From NCBI GenBank assembly GCA_028583685.1, contig JAMXIF010000042.1, positions 20,635,044-20,699,043 of the forward strand: a DNA stretch of 64,000 nt. Direction: 5' to 3'. Below the pieces are notes generated by a model that did no database searches, was not told the DNA's origin, and saw only the letters and a program-made list of their open reading frames with translations. This document shows, piece after piece, positions 1-10,992 of the stretch. The translations under genes were made by a program, and so were the position numbers. The stretch's first letter is position 1, and every line of letters starts with the position of its first letter. The DNA comes from Petaurus breviceps papuanus (Eukaryota > Chordata > Mammalia > Diprotodontia > Petauridae).

Positions 1-730
1 TTCTGCTGGGGAGCTATCAGCTTCTCCTAGGAGCTGCCAATGACTGCAGAAGCATGACTGTGATGCTGATACTTTTTATGAACCTATCTGTGGCTTTGTT
101 AAGCCTTGACTTCCTGGGAACAGAGACTGTGAAGGATTTAAGGCGAATTGGACACTGTGAGCGTCAGTGTGGATCAGGACCTGCATGGAGAGCTGGGCAA
201 GGAACAGGGAGCTATCTGCCTTTGAACTCAGGTGACAGTCTGGTGAATCCAGGTAGGAGCTGGGACCATGGAAGGGGATCCAGGGAATCTGAGATACTAC
301 CCCTGAGTCAAGCTGAAAGAAGACTTTACTTGCATACTGTGTACTGACTGAGAAATTGTAACTTATTTGTGACTGAGGAGTGGATGGCCTGTGTATTTTA
401 CACTGCTCCAAAAGAGAATGCTGAGTAGTGACTGATAGTGTAATTCTGTGCCCCATGAGTGGAGAACTTTTACTATTTTACTTTGTGTCCCTCAAGGAGG
501 GATTGTGTCCCTCCTTAAGGATGATTGAATGATTGAGTGATTGATTGACTAAATGATTATACTTTGTTCAAAACTGTGTGATCACTGTGGTGAAAACTAT
601 ATGCCCATTTTCTGTAATAAGTTGTTGTGAATGCTGCATTTTGATCATCTGTGATAAGCTGTAAAATTGTGAATTCTGTACCTTGATTTACTGTAAATGT
701 TTTGCTCTGAATTGGTATTGAATAAATAGA
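1..730. other. Unassigned, relatively GC-rich stretch, possible old repeat or non-coding exon
   Basis: The first 340 bases are richer in G and C than the rest of the window and hold overlapping short open frames on both strands, none resembling a known protein. GATT-type repeats lie near 525-560 and an AATAAA hexamer near 720. The layout could suit a 3' end of a transcript or an old LTR, but no splice sites or repeat hallmarks decide it. I do not recognise it. Confidence 0.25.
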
Positions 731-869
731 GAGTTCACTATGCTATGTAATCAGAACCTTAAAAGCCTTTCACAATAGCATTCTTCTGGAAAGCTGCTTG
801 TGCTTGGCTTTACACCAATAGAGATTCATCTGCTCTTTGTATATGGAAATGCTTGAGTTTTCAAGTGCA

Positions 870-955
870 GAATACATACATACACACATGCACATATATG
901 TACACATGTACATGTACATGCACATACAAATACATGTATGTATCTCACAAAGAAT
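870..955. repeat. Imperfect ATAC/ATGT microsatellite
   Basis: Alternating purine-pyrimidine tract of TACA, CACA and TGTA units with several small palindromes. It is impure, so probably old. Confidence 0.8.
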
Positions 956-959
956 GAGT

Positions 960-1425
960 AATAGTTGTGGAACTTTTCTTACATGCCTTTTAATGATCTA
1001 GTACTAGTAGTTGATGGGTAAAAAGGGAAGTCCCTAGGGCTTAACAAAGAACCTTTACCAAATAAAACTGTTCTGTTCCCCCCTCAAAAAAATGTAAATA
1101 GGGTTCCTAGAAACATATCAGGCATAAAGCCAGTCTCAGTCTATAGTCCCTTTGGGGCAGGACAGGAAATGGAAGGGAAGTCTGTGTCAGGAGTATGTTT
1201 GTTCCAGGTAAATGTATGGATTCAGGTCTAGTCATACAAAATAATCCTTGTAGTTTGGGTGAGAAAAAGCTCCAAACTACAATCTAGGGTAAAACCATTG
1301 GCTTCCATGTTTGGACTGCTATTAATTAGATATTTAGACATAGGATACACAAGCTGGAAGCAGCACATGAAAGATGAGCAGCAGCCAAATGAGATTTCTC
1401 TGTTAACCTTGGTGACCACCCTGCA
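960..1425. other. No gene seen
   Basis: AT-rich sequence with overlapping frames of about 70 codons on both strands near 1228-1474. Neither looks like a protein and no repeat is recognised. Confidence 0.5.
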
Positions 1426-1427
1426 TG

Positions 1428-1505
1428 TGCCTACTAAGCAGTCCAAGTCTGTCTTTCCTTGGTTTTGTATATAGTAGTCAATAAATGTTTCATACTAAAT
1501 GAATT
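1428..1505 (+). mobile_element. L2 LINE 3' end remnant
   Basis: Contains the degraded L2 terminus: 'tagtagtcaataaatgttt' followed by a TGAAT-like tail. Only the last tens of bases survive. Confidence 0.45.
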
Positions 1506-3595
1506 ATTGAGAATGTTTCAGCCATATACGCAGTCTAAACCAAGCTGTATTACTGGTTATATTTCCGTAAGGCAAGTGATGAATATCCATGTTTCTACTT
1601 CATCTTAAGATTTAGAATTCTAAGATCAGACTAAATTCATATATTTTTTCCAGGACAAATAGAAATTAAAAGCTTCTTGACCTTGTACGGAATGGATCGT
1701 CTCACAAATCAGCAACAAATGTGGAGCAATAATTTATATTATTTAGGCTACTTCCTATCTGTTTCAAGTCTATGGAAGAGATATTGACTGAAATATTTAG
1801 CCTTGTGCAATGAACCAAAAAGTATGCTGCCATAGGCACAACCAAATGAGGCATAGAGATGTCAAATAGCTTGTCCAGCATTGTATAGATACAGTGTCTG
1901 AGACCTGAATTCAACATTATCCAGCATATCACCTAGTTACCTCTCTCCTTGGGCATGTTTTGCCATTCTATGAGAATTGTTTCATAATTCCAAGGATCTT
2001 ATTGAAATAGATTCTTTCAGTGTTAGAAACTAGGACTCATCCATGCCTTCTTGTACCATCCTCTCCCTCTACCCTAGATTCCATCAGTGCTCTGGAAGCT
2101 TTCTTCTGTTGCTTTTAAAATGTTATGGGTATTTTGACTATCTGTTAGTCTTCCCTCTCCTGACCTCATCAGATCACCTCCCATTCTTCCCCTCTATCAT
2201 GTCCTGATGATGCTTCTATGCAAACTCCCAATTGTATAATTGACTGTTTGCCACAACAGTATTTTAATAGAGACATCAAGACTTTATTTTTCTCTAATAA
2301 TATTTTTCATGACCTCTTCATTAAAGTCTGAAGGATATATTTACCTTAAAAAAATCTTTATTAGCATCATGAAACCACTGGCCACTTCATCCTTGCTGGA
2401 GTGAAAACTAGCCAGACTATCAATATCTTGATTGTTTAGGGAACATAGTATCTCAGACATGTCATATCAACTAACATAGAAATAAAAGTTTTAAAAGCCA
2501 GAAAAGTCTAACTGACATTAATGAGAAATTACAATTTCAAATGCATTACCCTTGTAAGGTAAATCAAAGGTAACAGTCATTAAGATAATTGCAAAAGATA
2601 TTTTGGGTTCTGTGTATTTGCGCAAGTGTTGAAAAGAGGAATATAAATGTGAATGTATTTTTGTTCTTTTGGTATCTTGAGCTTGACATAGTTTTTACAA
2701 CACAGAATATTTTTCCGGAGGAGATAAAATTCATAATTTGACATAATCTGTCCTGTGTATATGTGTGTACATATCATCTCTAATTTCATCTCCAAACATT
2801 AAAGCTAGCAATTCTGTGTTTGCATAAATTGTTGGTTGGCTCTATGTAGAGTGCACAGACTAGATAACAAAATCAAATTTTACTGTATTTGTTCTGAAGC
2901 CTTCTCTTTGGTTGTTGTTTTGTATGTGGAGTATGTCTGATGTTATATTTGATTCAAGTGTCACAAGGTAATATTGTTTCCTTAAATACTGCACATTTCA
3001 TTCACCTAGAAAATCAGAGTTGGGTTAACAAATGGAGTGTGCTGAACAGTTAGCACCTTTTTAAAAAAATACCCTTAATTTCTGCCAAATGTTTGGAGTC
3101 ATCTAGATATTCTGTTCAGATACTGTTATATCTGTTTACATTATAAATGATGACTTTATAACAATGAGAGAGGATTTCCATCTATTAATGGATTAATCAT
3201 TATGGTGGTCACTTTAATGATTTATTCTAACTGCTTTAGTGGAGCAGCTTCTGCTATTGGACAGCCCTGAAGTCAGCAAATTTCTAAAGAGGTACTGTGA
3301 CTACTATGTTGTGTGTCTAAGACTAAATGTTGGCATGGAGGTGGGGAAGTCATCTGTGCCAGCTAGAACTCTCACAAGTGATATTTCCTATGTAAGGGCA
3401 TAGGGGCAGCCATTCGACTCAAGCCAGTGAAAACTGTCTTAAGGCATTCTTGTGCTCTGTTCTTAAAATCCGAGATACTCAGAGTAACAGCCCTATTAGA
3501 ATTGTTTCCTTTTATCTCTAATTTTATGAATAATAACTAACCAGGCTCTCAATCACTGTAAAACTCAGAGTCCATAACAGCAATAAACAATAACT
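1506..3595. other. AT-rich DNA with no gene seen
   Basis: About 2.1 kb without a convincing exon, RNA gene or intact repeat. Minus-strand frames of about 70 codons occur but show no domain. A pyrimidine-rich block near 2035-2200 might be very old L2. The stretch around 2800-3260 is low in recognisable repeats and could be unique sequence. Confidence 0.5.
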
Positions 3596-3700
3596 ATTCA
3601 ACTTTATCTCACACCTTATTATGTTATTATTTCACTTAAATCTTTCAATATCCAGGTAAAGTAAATAGCACAATTTATAGACAATAATATTAGTCACTCA
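3596..3700 (-). mobile_element. Degraded MIR core
   Basis: Follows the antisense MIR pattern (a TTATnTCA-like segment, then a polyA-poor 'ttatagacaataa' where the usual 'ttttacagatgagg' lies), but is strongly diverged. Confidence 0.35.
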
Positions 3701-3894
3701 AGCTTTTCTGACTTATTTGCAAGAATAAGGTATCTAGCTTCTAGCTAAAGTAGATTGCTATGACTCCTAAAATTCTCTGCCTTTTTAAGAAACTGTCACC
3801 TATGCTCATCTCCCTATATCACCTGACAACACAGAAATTAAATAATTGTATAGCTGGATAAAGAATTATAAAAAATTTCCCTATAGCAATCTAT

Positions 3895-4690
3895 TTCAAC
3901 AAACATTTATTAAATTAATAAATTGGTTGGTTGATTAAATCAATCGACCAACAGGTATTGATTAAATATATTATATGCCAGGAACAGAGAACAAAATAAA
4001 ACTTCCCCTAGACTCAAGGAGGTTTCGTTCTAATGGGAAAGATAACATGCACATATAGGCATTGTGATGGATTCCAGGGATACAAAAATGGAAACAAAGC
4101 AGTTCTTGTTTTCAAGGAACTTATTTTCATTTTGGGCACAAGATGTATACAGTTAAGTAAAACAATAGTAAATAATAGGTTGCTGACACTAACCAATTAC
4201 TGAACTGATGGTACCTAACTAAACTGAGCATTGAAGTAAGATTAGCATGCTAAGGTGGAAATGCAACAGTTGGGGATGAGGGACAAGATGGAATGCAAAG
4301 TTTGGGGAATTGCTAACAATCCAGGTAAAAAAAAAACTTAAGTATGGGAAGGAAAATGACCCAAGTCTGGCAAAGTAGACTGTAGTCAGTGTGGGCTTCA
4401 AGGTCAAGGTGAGGGATTTATATTTTATCTTAGAGGACTCCAGGGGCCACTGAACGTCTTTGAGCTGTCACACATGTGATTTAGGAAAATCCTTTTGAGA
4501 GTTATGTGGAGGATAGATTGGAGAGAGGGAAAGATTGGAAGCAGGCAAACCAATTAGAAGGATGTTAAAATAGTGCAGGGAAGAGATGACAAGACCATGA
4601 ACTAAGGTATCACTAAGTGAGTAAAGAGAAGGGTTTAGAAGAGAGAGATACATTTAGGAAGGAGTCACAAGATTTGGCAACTGTTTGGAT
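3895..4690 (-). mobile_element. L2 LINE, antisense, 3' part of ORF2 and 3' end
   Basis: The plus strand starts with the reverse complement of the L2 3' tail ('aacatttattaa', TTGATTGA-type tail near 3920-3960) and runs into ORF2. On the minus strand, 4468-4653 translates to a peptide with VHGLVISSLHYFN and LLIGLPASNL. This matches the L2 reverse transcriptase C-terminal motif 'LVQAIISSLDYCNSLLTGLPAS'. The copy is 5'-truncated and decayed in several frames, so it cannot be active. Confidence 0.8.
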
Positions 4691-4699
4691 GTGGGTGAC

Positions 4700-5635
4700 C
4701 CCAGAGATTCTTCCTTTTGACTTTTGGCCAACCTAAACTGATTTTGTGTTCTGTTCTTTTAAGCTTCCCTGGTGCCCTCTTCAGATTCACACAACTTTAA
4801 ACTATTAGTCCTACTTTGGGCATATAAAAATATCAAGGCAATTTCCTTGGTTGTTCTCTGACAGAGGAATAGACCTGGGACACTTCTGTAGTCCCTTCTA
4901 GACCTAAGAATGTAGGGAATAATCATACCACAGAGACATTTCCCTTCCATTCCTGCCTAACCAGTCTTCCCAAGCGCACATTTCTAAACTAACTTTCTAG
5001 TTAGCAGAATAGAGAATATTCTACAAATATTCTCTATTCAGAAATACCCCATCTTAAATCATAAACTTAATTTCTCCATTTACTTCAATCTGTAGTGATC
5101 CCCCCAGAGTTAAGAGGGTCCAGGTGTCTACATTCACATAATAAATATGGTGATGAGTCAGCACTGAATCAAGATTAGGGTAAGCCAGGGGAATATGGTG
5201 AGAAAGATGTTTGCAGAAGCCTGATGTGAGAGTCCCACTTTCTGATTATAAGCAATAAAAGGAGTAAGAGCATTCCCTGTTTCTATAAATCTATATTCCT
5301 CTTCCTTTGCACCTTGCTTATAAGTGGAATGTGAATGATCCAGATTACAGTGGGTGGTGAGCTGGGCAACAAGTAATGAGCTCCATTATTTTTTCTCCTG
5401 AAGCAATTTAATAGACGAGTAACTTCAGTAGCAAAATGTATTTCTAAGACAAATGGAGATGTAGTTCTATTTATATTGTTCATCTTTTTCACTGTTCAAT
5501 TTTGGTAAATAAATTTATTTATCTATTTCACATTGGGGAAGATGAAGCAATCACTATTACTAGGAAATTTTGGTGTTATCCTCTCTCATTTGTCCACAGT
5601 ATGCAGCATTATATTTCCTAGGATCTTTGAGATGA
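4700..5635. other. No gene seen; holds one perfect hairpin
   Basis: AT-rich sequence with minus-strand frames of about 60-70 codons (4759-4950, 5283-5492) that resemble no known protein. A perfect inverted repeat at 5007-5039 is listed separately. Confidence 0.5.
5007..5039. repeat. Perfect 14-bp inverted repeat with 5-base loop
   Basis: Arms 'gaatagagaatatt' (5007-5020) and its exact complement (5026-5039) enclose 'ctaca'. AT-rich, and could extrude as a small cruciform. No flanking transposon is recognised. Confidence 0.9.
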
Positions 5636-5639
5636 ATTA

Positions 5640-5810
5640 GTCTGCCCTCACTCTATTCTTATTTCACAAATGAAGTAATTGAGATCCAGAGGGAAGTGAT
5701 TTGTCCAAGGCCACTCTGCTACAAAGTAGAAGAAACATGACTAAAACTGAGCTCTCCTGGACTCCAAGATGAGGGTTCTTTTCACTATAGAAATGCTACT
5801 TTCTAACTAG
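5640..5810 (-). mobile_element. MIR/Ther-1 SINE, antisense
   Basis: Shows the antisense MIR core in order: 'cacaaatgaagtaattgag', 'gatttgtccaaggccac', then 'gagctctcctggactcc' and 'cttttcactatag'. This is the typical order of a reversed MIR. Confidence 0.75.
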
Positions 5811-6520
5811 GAAGAGTATAGAAGCTAAAACTTGTTCTCCTTTTAAATTGCATTATGATAAGTGTTACTCATTTTTGAGAGAACAAGAGTATGGGCAATG
5901 GGGTCTTTAAGTGCCCCCCCTTGTGGCAGAGATTCCTATGATATGAAGGGCCTGGGTAGACTTTTGGAGCTTTTCTTACCCTATTTGGTTTATGTTTACC
6001 GGACAACATAAGGAAAATGTGTGCCCTACATTCCCCAGCATACCGAAACTGGTGCATAGGTTTATTGAAGGACTCTTACTAAAAGAAAGAAAATAAAACA
6101 TGACAAGTGTCTTCCCTACTTCCCCAAACTATACCTGTTCTCATCTCCATTGTCTTTGCAGCAGAGTTTTCTTACACTTTCATATGCAAATAAGCCACTC
6201 AAAATCTGGGATACTCTTAATTTCTTCAAGTTTATCAGAAGACTTATTTGAATCCTCTTCTAAAAAAACAAGCCTTAAATGAACAACTCCTCATTCCCAA
6301 AGATCCAAGTTAAGACTGAAGGTCCCCTCCAGAGTATAGAATACGAGTATACTTCTGGTGGTCTTCCCCCTGCCCTTTCTCCCCTAGGAGATCCTTCCTA
6401 TTCACAGAAGGGGGGGAGGGGGGTTTCCTCTTTGATTTTCTCTCTTTAGCGTTCTGTCATCAATCATCACTCTATAGCATGACCACACAGTTTTTCAGCT
6501 TCTCAACTTACTAGAAGGCT
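5811..6520. other. No gene seen
   Basis: Mixed sequence including a G-run near 6410-6424. Frames of about 60 codons on both strands have no recognisable content. Confidence 0.5.
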
Positions 6521-6524
6521 ATAT

Positions 6525-6800
6525 CAGTCAATCCACAAGAGCTTACCTCATGCTAGACACTGGGGGTACGAAGAACATGCGAGAAGAGTCCCCCAAGGAC
6601 CTTACTTTCTTATAAAGATCAGGGATATAAAATACTTTAATAAAGTTGAAGACAATAAGATTTGCTCGATTCACTAATATGGCTCCTTAGGGATATTTGA
6701 GTCTATTTTAAACAGAAATTCTACTAACCCAAGCAGCAGGCATTTATTAAGCATTCTACTGGCTGCTAAACATCCCCAAACCACAACAAAACAATACTTG
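6525..6800 (-). mobile_element. Two L2 3'-end remnants, antisense
   Basis: 'tcatgctagacactgggggt' near 6550 and 'ggcatttattaagcattcta' near 6739 are two reversed copies of the L2 terminus (normally 'gtgccaggcactgtgctaag' and 'catttattaagcgccta'). Both are short and old. Confidence 0.55.
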
Positions 6801-8310
6801 AGAGCTCAGATTTAAAGTTCTCCAGGCATTTGATGCTACTTTCTGATGCTGGTAAGGGCAACAATACCTTATAATGAGGCTAGAGAAGGTCTAGGAAAGG
6901 GTAATTTAAAATAATTAAAGGTGTTGTGGGATTATACAAAGAGGAAGAAGGTGCTATAGGAGGATAGATAAAACAAAAATACTTCTTGTGTCTGGGAAGA
7001 ATGCTGTGAGACATATATGAGAATAAAAGAACGAAGGGCAAAATAATTAATAATAATAATGACAATACCTCCTAAAACTGACATTATCTCCTCTTACTTT
7101 CTACTACTTGTTACCCAGCTTCCCCTTCCTTTGTTTAGTCTCCAAAGCATTCCCAGAACATACAATTCACTTTATTCTATGGGAAAGGGGATATATTTTC
7201 TTCACTATTTACATATCAGACCCAGTGTGAGAACATTGTTCAAATATTGAAAATATAGCAATATGGGGCACGTTTGCTAATGTCTAAACTTTAAAGTTAC
7301 TACAGCAATTCTGTGATTAACTCCAAGTTTTATAAGTCCCACAAATGAAAAGGGATGTTTGTTTTTTGTAACCTGAAAAATTGCCCAATATTTACAAAAG
7401 GTACGCAGTGCAGGATTGTCTCTGCCAGGGTTATTTGCCTTCAGGTAATTTTCCATTTGTGATTTGTGCTTTTTTTGTTTTTATTTTTGAATGAGCAGTA
7501 ATTGTAAACATTTTTTTCAGATCTTTGTTCTATAATAGGCTCTTATGTATTTATGGATACTGCTTAAATTTTAATAAGAATCTTTTGCAGATATAGCTAT
7601 TGCATATTTCCAGCAAGTATATTTAATCAAAGTTATGGTAAATATAAAAATCCATTAATTTAAAAATTGGAGTCCAATGTCCATTTTGAAAATGAAGTGT
7701 CTGTTGGAACATGACCTTCAGACCAAAACACTGGAATTCCTGGGTATAAATATGAAAATAAGTTTTCTGAGTGCTAAGAATCTTTCATTTGCATTAATTT
7801 TTTCAATAATTTACAAAGTTTTATTTACTTAGACTCATCATTTCCTCAAAAAATAAGCACAAAAAGTTATCTAAATAAGAATTATAAACAATTAACTGCC
7901 TTATAAAAGAATGCTGCATATCCATATTAATCCATCATGAAACCCAAAAAACTCTGAGATTTTATCTCAAAATTATCAATTGTGTGCAAATATTATTCAA
8001 AAGGCATCAAATAGCTGAGCAGTCACAGATCCCATTACCTAATTTCATCAAAGTTTCTCTCAATCAATCCCAGCTACTTATACCTCTGTCCAGTTTCCTA
8101 AAGCATCAACAGAACCTTCCTGTTTCTTTACTTTGTGGTCCTCTGAATAAACCATGGATGAATACTGGAATTGTTAATGATGAAGAGACTTGGGAGCTTC
8201 TTCAAGTTTGGCCAAAGCCAAAATCCCTGGATGAAATGTTGCCAGACTTTCTCTATTTCACTTTCCCTTGGGCTGATAGTGAGGGAAAGTAGTATGGTTA
8301 GAGGGCCAGA
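6801..8310. other. Mostly unassigned AT-rich DNA with an isolated 102-codon frame
   Basis: No repeat is recognised over most of this stretch. Plus-strand 7984-8292 is open for 102 codons (MQILFKRHQIAEQ start, ends FPWADSEGK). It shows no signal peptide, domain or splice sites, and a frame this long is within chance for 64 kb of six-frame sequence. I treat it as non-coding by default. The part near 7370-7650 could be unique or constrained sequence, which only alignment can show. Confidence 0.4.
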
Positions 8311-8314
8311 AATT

Positions 8315-8540
8315 AAGTCATATGAGAGTTAGTTGAAAGAACTGGCAAAGTCTAGGTGGAGAAAAGAATACTTGAGAAGAAGACAAAAGCTATTCTCCCA
8401 TGAAAAAACCAGAAGGATGTTTTGTTTATTTTTTCCTTGACCTCGTAGGTTAGAACTCAGAGGAATGAGCAAAGGAGTGGCAGCTGGACAGTGAAGAGGA
8501 GACAGTATATGAAGAAGGAACACCTGCCTCTCCCATTTAC
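8315..8540 (+). mobile_element. CR1/L3-type LINE 3' remnant
   Basis: Matches the CR1 3' pattern: 'catatgagagttagttgaa', 'gaactggcaaagtctaggtg', 'gagaaaagaatacttgag'. The same family recurs at 22.1, 24.5 and 33.3 kb. Confidence 0.5.
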
Positions 8541-8544
8541 TGCC

Positions 8545-8650
8545 TTTTGAGCATAGGCCAGGGACTTTCTTCTCTAGGCCTTAGTTTACATAATGAGGGA
8601 GCTGTACTGGACAGACTCTGGGCCTATCCACCTCTAGAGCTGTCCTGTTA
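8545..8650 (+). mobile_element. MIR-like SINE 3' fragment
   Basis: 'cttagtttacataatgaggg' followed by 'ctgtactggacagactctg' and 'cctctagagctgtcctg'. This is the 3' half of a sense SINE of the 'cctcagtttcctcatctgt' type. Confidence 0.5.
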
Positions 8651-8697
8651 TGAAGATACAGAGGGGCAGATTTGGAATATGTACAATGAAAAAATAA

Positions 8698-8957
8698 GGG
8701 CAGCTAAGTGGTACAGTGGATAGAGTATCAGGGCTGAAGTCAGGAAGACTCATTTTCCTGAGTTCAAATCCAGCCTCAGACACTTCCTAGATGTGTGATG
8801 CTGGGAAAGTCACTTTACCCTGTTTGCCTCAGTTTCCTCATCTGTAAAATGAGCTAGAGAAGGAAATGGCAAACCACTCCAGTTTCTTTGCCAAGGAAAC
8901 CCCAAGAAAGGGATCATGAAGGTATCAGATATAACTGAAATGACTCAACAACAAAGG
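8698..8957 (+). mobile_element. MAR1-type marsupial SINE, nearly full length
   Basis: A tRNA-like head ('ggcagctaagtggtacagtg', with B-box-like 'gttcaaatcc') is followed by the core 'ctgggaaagtcacttt', 'cctcagtttcctcatctgt', 'ggaaatggcaaaccactcc' and the tail 'tgaaatgactcaacaacaa'. The order and about 260-bp length fit a full MAR1-like element. Head boxes are degraded tRNA promoters, not a tRNA gene. Confidence 0.9.
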
Positions 8958-9174
8958 AAAAACATACTGACTTTTGAAGTTCTTTAAAAAGAGAATACTC
9001 TACTTATTTTATGATGTAGTCAGTTCTGTGCATCTTCAAGTGAAGGCTAGATGAGCACTTTATTTTGTTGCTTTGCTAAATGTTAGTCCTATGGCCCTGC
9101 AGCTTAATGAAAATGTTAATGAATAACTGATGTTCCAAATAAATGATAATATTAATAAAATTGTAGATGACATT

Positions 9175-9335
9175 CTGCAGTGTACTTTTTACAAAGTGTA
9201 AATTATATAAAGCATTATATTTTTACACTTAATCCTTTCAATAATCCTGTGAAGCAGCTCATGCCAGTCTTAATATCTCCATTTTATAGGTGAGGAACCT
9301 GACGCATTGATGCAGCACTTTGTTTTGAAATGTAG
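9175..9335 (-). mobile_element. MIR/Ther-1 SINE, antisense
   Basis: 'tttacaaagtgtaaattata', then 'aataatcctgtgaagcagct' and 'ccattttataggtgaggaac' are the reversed MIR core. Confidence 0.7.
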
Positions 9336-9455
9336 CCCTCATTCAGCACTCAATGAAATGTTTGTTGAATAGACTAATGAACTATGCTGTGAAGTTACCA
9401 TTCATCTTCAAGAGCATTATGCATAGTGGATAATGCTACATCACACGAGACACTG

Positions 9456-9705
9456 AGGCAGGCAGCTAGTTGACTCAATGGGTAGAGCCCTGAGCTAGAA
9501 GTAAGGAAAATCTGAATTCAAATCCAGCATCAGACACTTACTACCTGTGTGACTCTCTCTCTCTCTCTCAAACTTTCAGTTTCTTCATCTGTAAAATAGG
9601 GATATCAATAGCACCTACCTCACATGGTTGCTGTGAGGACCAAATGATATAATATTGTAAAGTCCTTTGAAACCTTAAAGTGCTAAATAAATATTACATA
9701 TTGCT
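9456..9705 (+). mobile_element. MAR1-type SINE with MIR-like 3' end and internal CT run
   Basis: Head 'ggcagctagttgactcaatg', B-box region 'attcaaatccagcatcag', core 'tcatctgtaaaatagggata', and a 3' end with 'gtgctaaataaatattac'. A (CT) run at about 9554-9570 replaces part of the core. Confidence 0.85.
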
Positions 9706-10094
9706 AATGTAACTCCCAATTTACATCTATTTGTACAAACCTTAACATTATACCATTAAGCAAAGCATAGCCAGCTTGACCTTCCTTTGTTTATCCCATT
9801 TAATTTCTCATTATTATATGCTTTTTGGTAGCCAAAAGGTAATTACCTGTGCTTCATGATAACTTTGGATTGTGTTCTCTGATTAGATTACCTGGATATC
9901 TTTATCTTTGTTACTAAAAACTTATTTCCATTAAATTTAAAATAATGGAAGAGTTCTTATTGACATTAATTTAGCTCTATGCATGCTGAGGGCTTTCTTG
10001 GTAAAGTTTAGGCCTAAGAAACTTAATCTTCATCTTTGCTGAGGTAATGTGCCAGACACATAACAATGAACAAGTTTCAAATAAATAATCATTA

Positions 10095-10295
10095 GCATCA
10101 TAATAGTGAGCACTTTTACAACACTCGGTTTACAAAGTATTTCACATAAATTTTCTTATGAAGTAGGTGATGTAGATATTATCCCTGTTTTACAAGGGAA
10201 GAAACTGAAACTGAGTAAGTTAAATAGCCTTATCCCAAAGTTACACAGTAAGTATACTAATTGAACCCTGATCTTTTAATTCAAAATTTATGCCC
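10095..10295 (-). mobile_element. MIR/Ther-1 SINE, antisense
   Basis: 'ggtttacaaagtatttcaca', 'atcctgtt'-like 'atccctgttttacaaggga' and 'gaaactgaaactgagtaag' follow the reversed MIR core order. Confidence 0.7.
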
Positions 10296-10311
10296 ATTAA
10301 GATGTATAGTA

Positions 10312-10456
10312 GGGGTGGCCAGGTAGCACAGCAAGTAAGAGCACTGGCTCCAGTGTCAGGATGACATGTGGATCGAATCCAGGCTCAGATACTTATTACC
10401 CATCCAGAAACACCTGGCCGTATAACCTTGAGCAAGTTACTTAACCCCAATTGCTT
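10312..10456 (+). mobile_element. WSINE-type tRNA-headed SINE, first unit of a dimer
   Basis: Head 'ggggtggccaggtagcacag', B-box 'ggatcgaatcc', and tail 'ttgagcaagttacttaaccc' ending 'aattgctt'. It has no A-tail and runs directly into the second unit. A 12-bp target duplication flanks the pair, not each unit. Confidence 0.88.
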
Positions 10457-10607
10457 AGGGGCGGCCAGGTGGCTCAGTGAGTAAGAACACCGGCCCCAGT
10501 GTCGGGATGACCTGGGGATCAAATCCGGGCGCAGATACTTAGCACCACACCCAGAGGTGTAACCTTGAGCAAGTTACTTGACCTCAATTGCTTTAAAAAA
10601 AAAAAAA
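10457..10607 (+). mobile_element. WSINE-type SINE, second unit of the dimer, with poly(A)
   Basis: Head 'ggggcggccaggtggctcag', B-box-like 'ggatcaaatcc', tail 'ttgagcaagttacttgacc' and a run of about 14 A. Its downstream flank 'agatttatagta' (10608-10619) matches 'agatgtatagta' (10300-10311) before the first unit with one difference. Confidence 0.88.
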
Positions 10608-10659
10608 AGATTTATAGTAGCTGTTCTTCTGGAAGAAGCATTGTTTCTGTGGAGTTAGT

Positions 10660-10775
10660 AGATACTGTGATAATGACAGATATTTTAGATTATATTATAA
10701 AAATTTGCAAAGTGTTTTCCCCGTGGCAAATGAGTAAAAATATTATGTCCACTTTACAAATGAAGAAAGAGAGGT
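10660..10775 (-). mobile_element. Degraded MIR, antisense
   Basis: 'atttgcaaagtgttttcc' followed by 'tgtccactttacaaatgaag' matches the reversed MIR core. Confidence 0.5.
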
Positions 10776-10992
10776 TGTTTGGGTTTTTTTTGTTTTTTGT
10801 TTCTTATTTTTTATAGAGATGTTTTCAGTAACCAATATCTCATAGCCAGTCACTATCAGAACCACATGGTGAAACCAATTTCTCCACTTGGTCTAGCAAT
10901 CTTTTCTCTATTCCCCAGATATATGCACCTCACCCTGTGTTGTCCAAGAAGTTACTGGATGTCCTTTTGGGGCTGACTCTGACTCTACCATC

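Noticed and set aside
10312-10607. tRNA gene, because of A- and B-box-like motifs
   Set aside because: The motifs belong to the tRNA-derived heads of SINEs. There is no complete cloverleaf, and the same head recurs many times with SINE bodies and A-tails.
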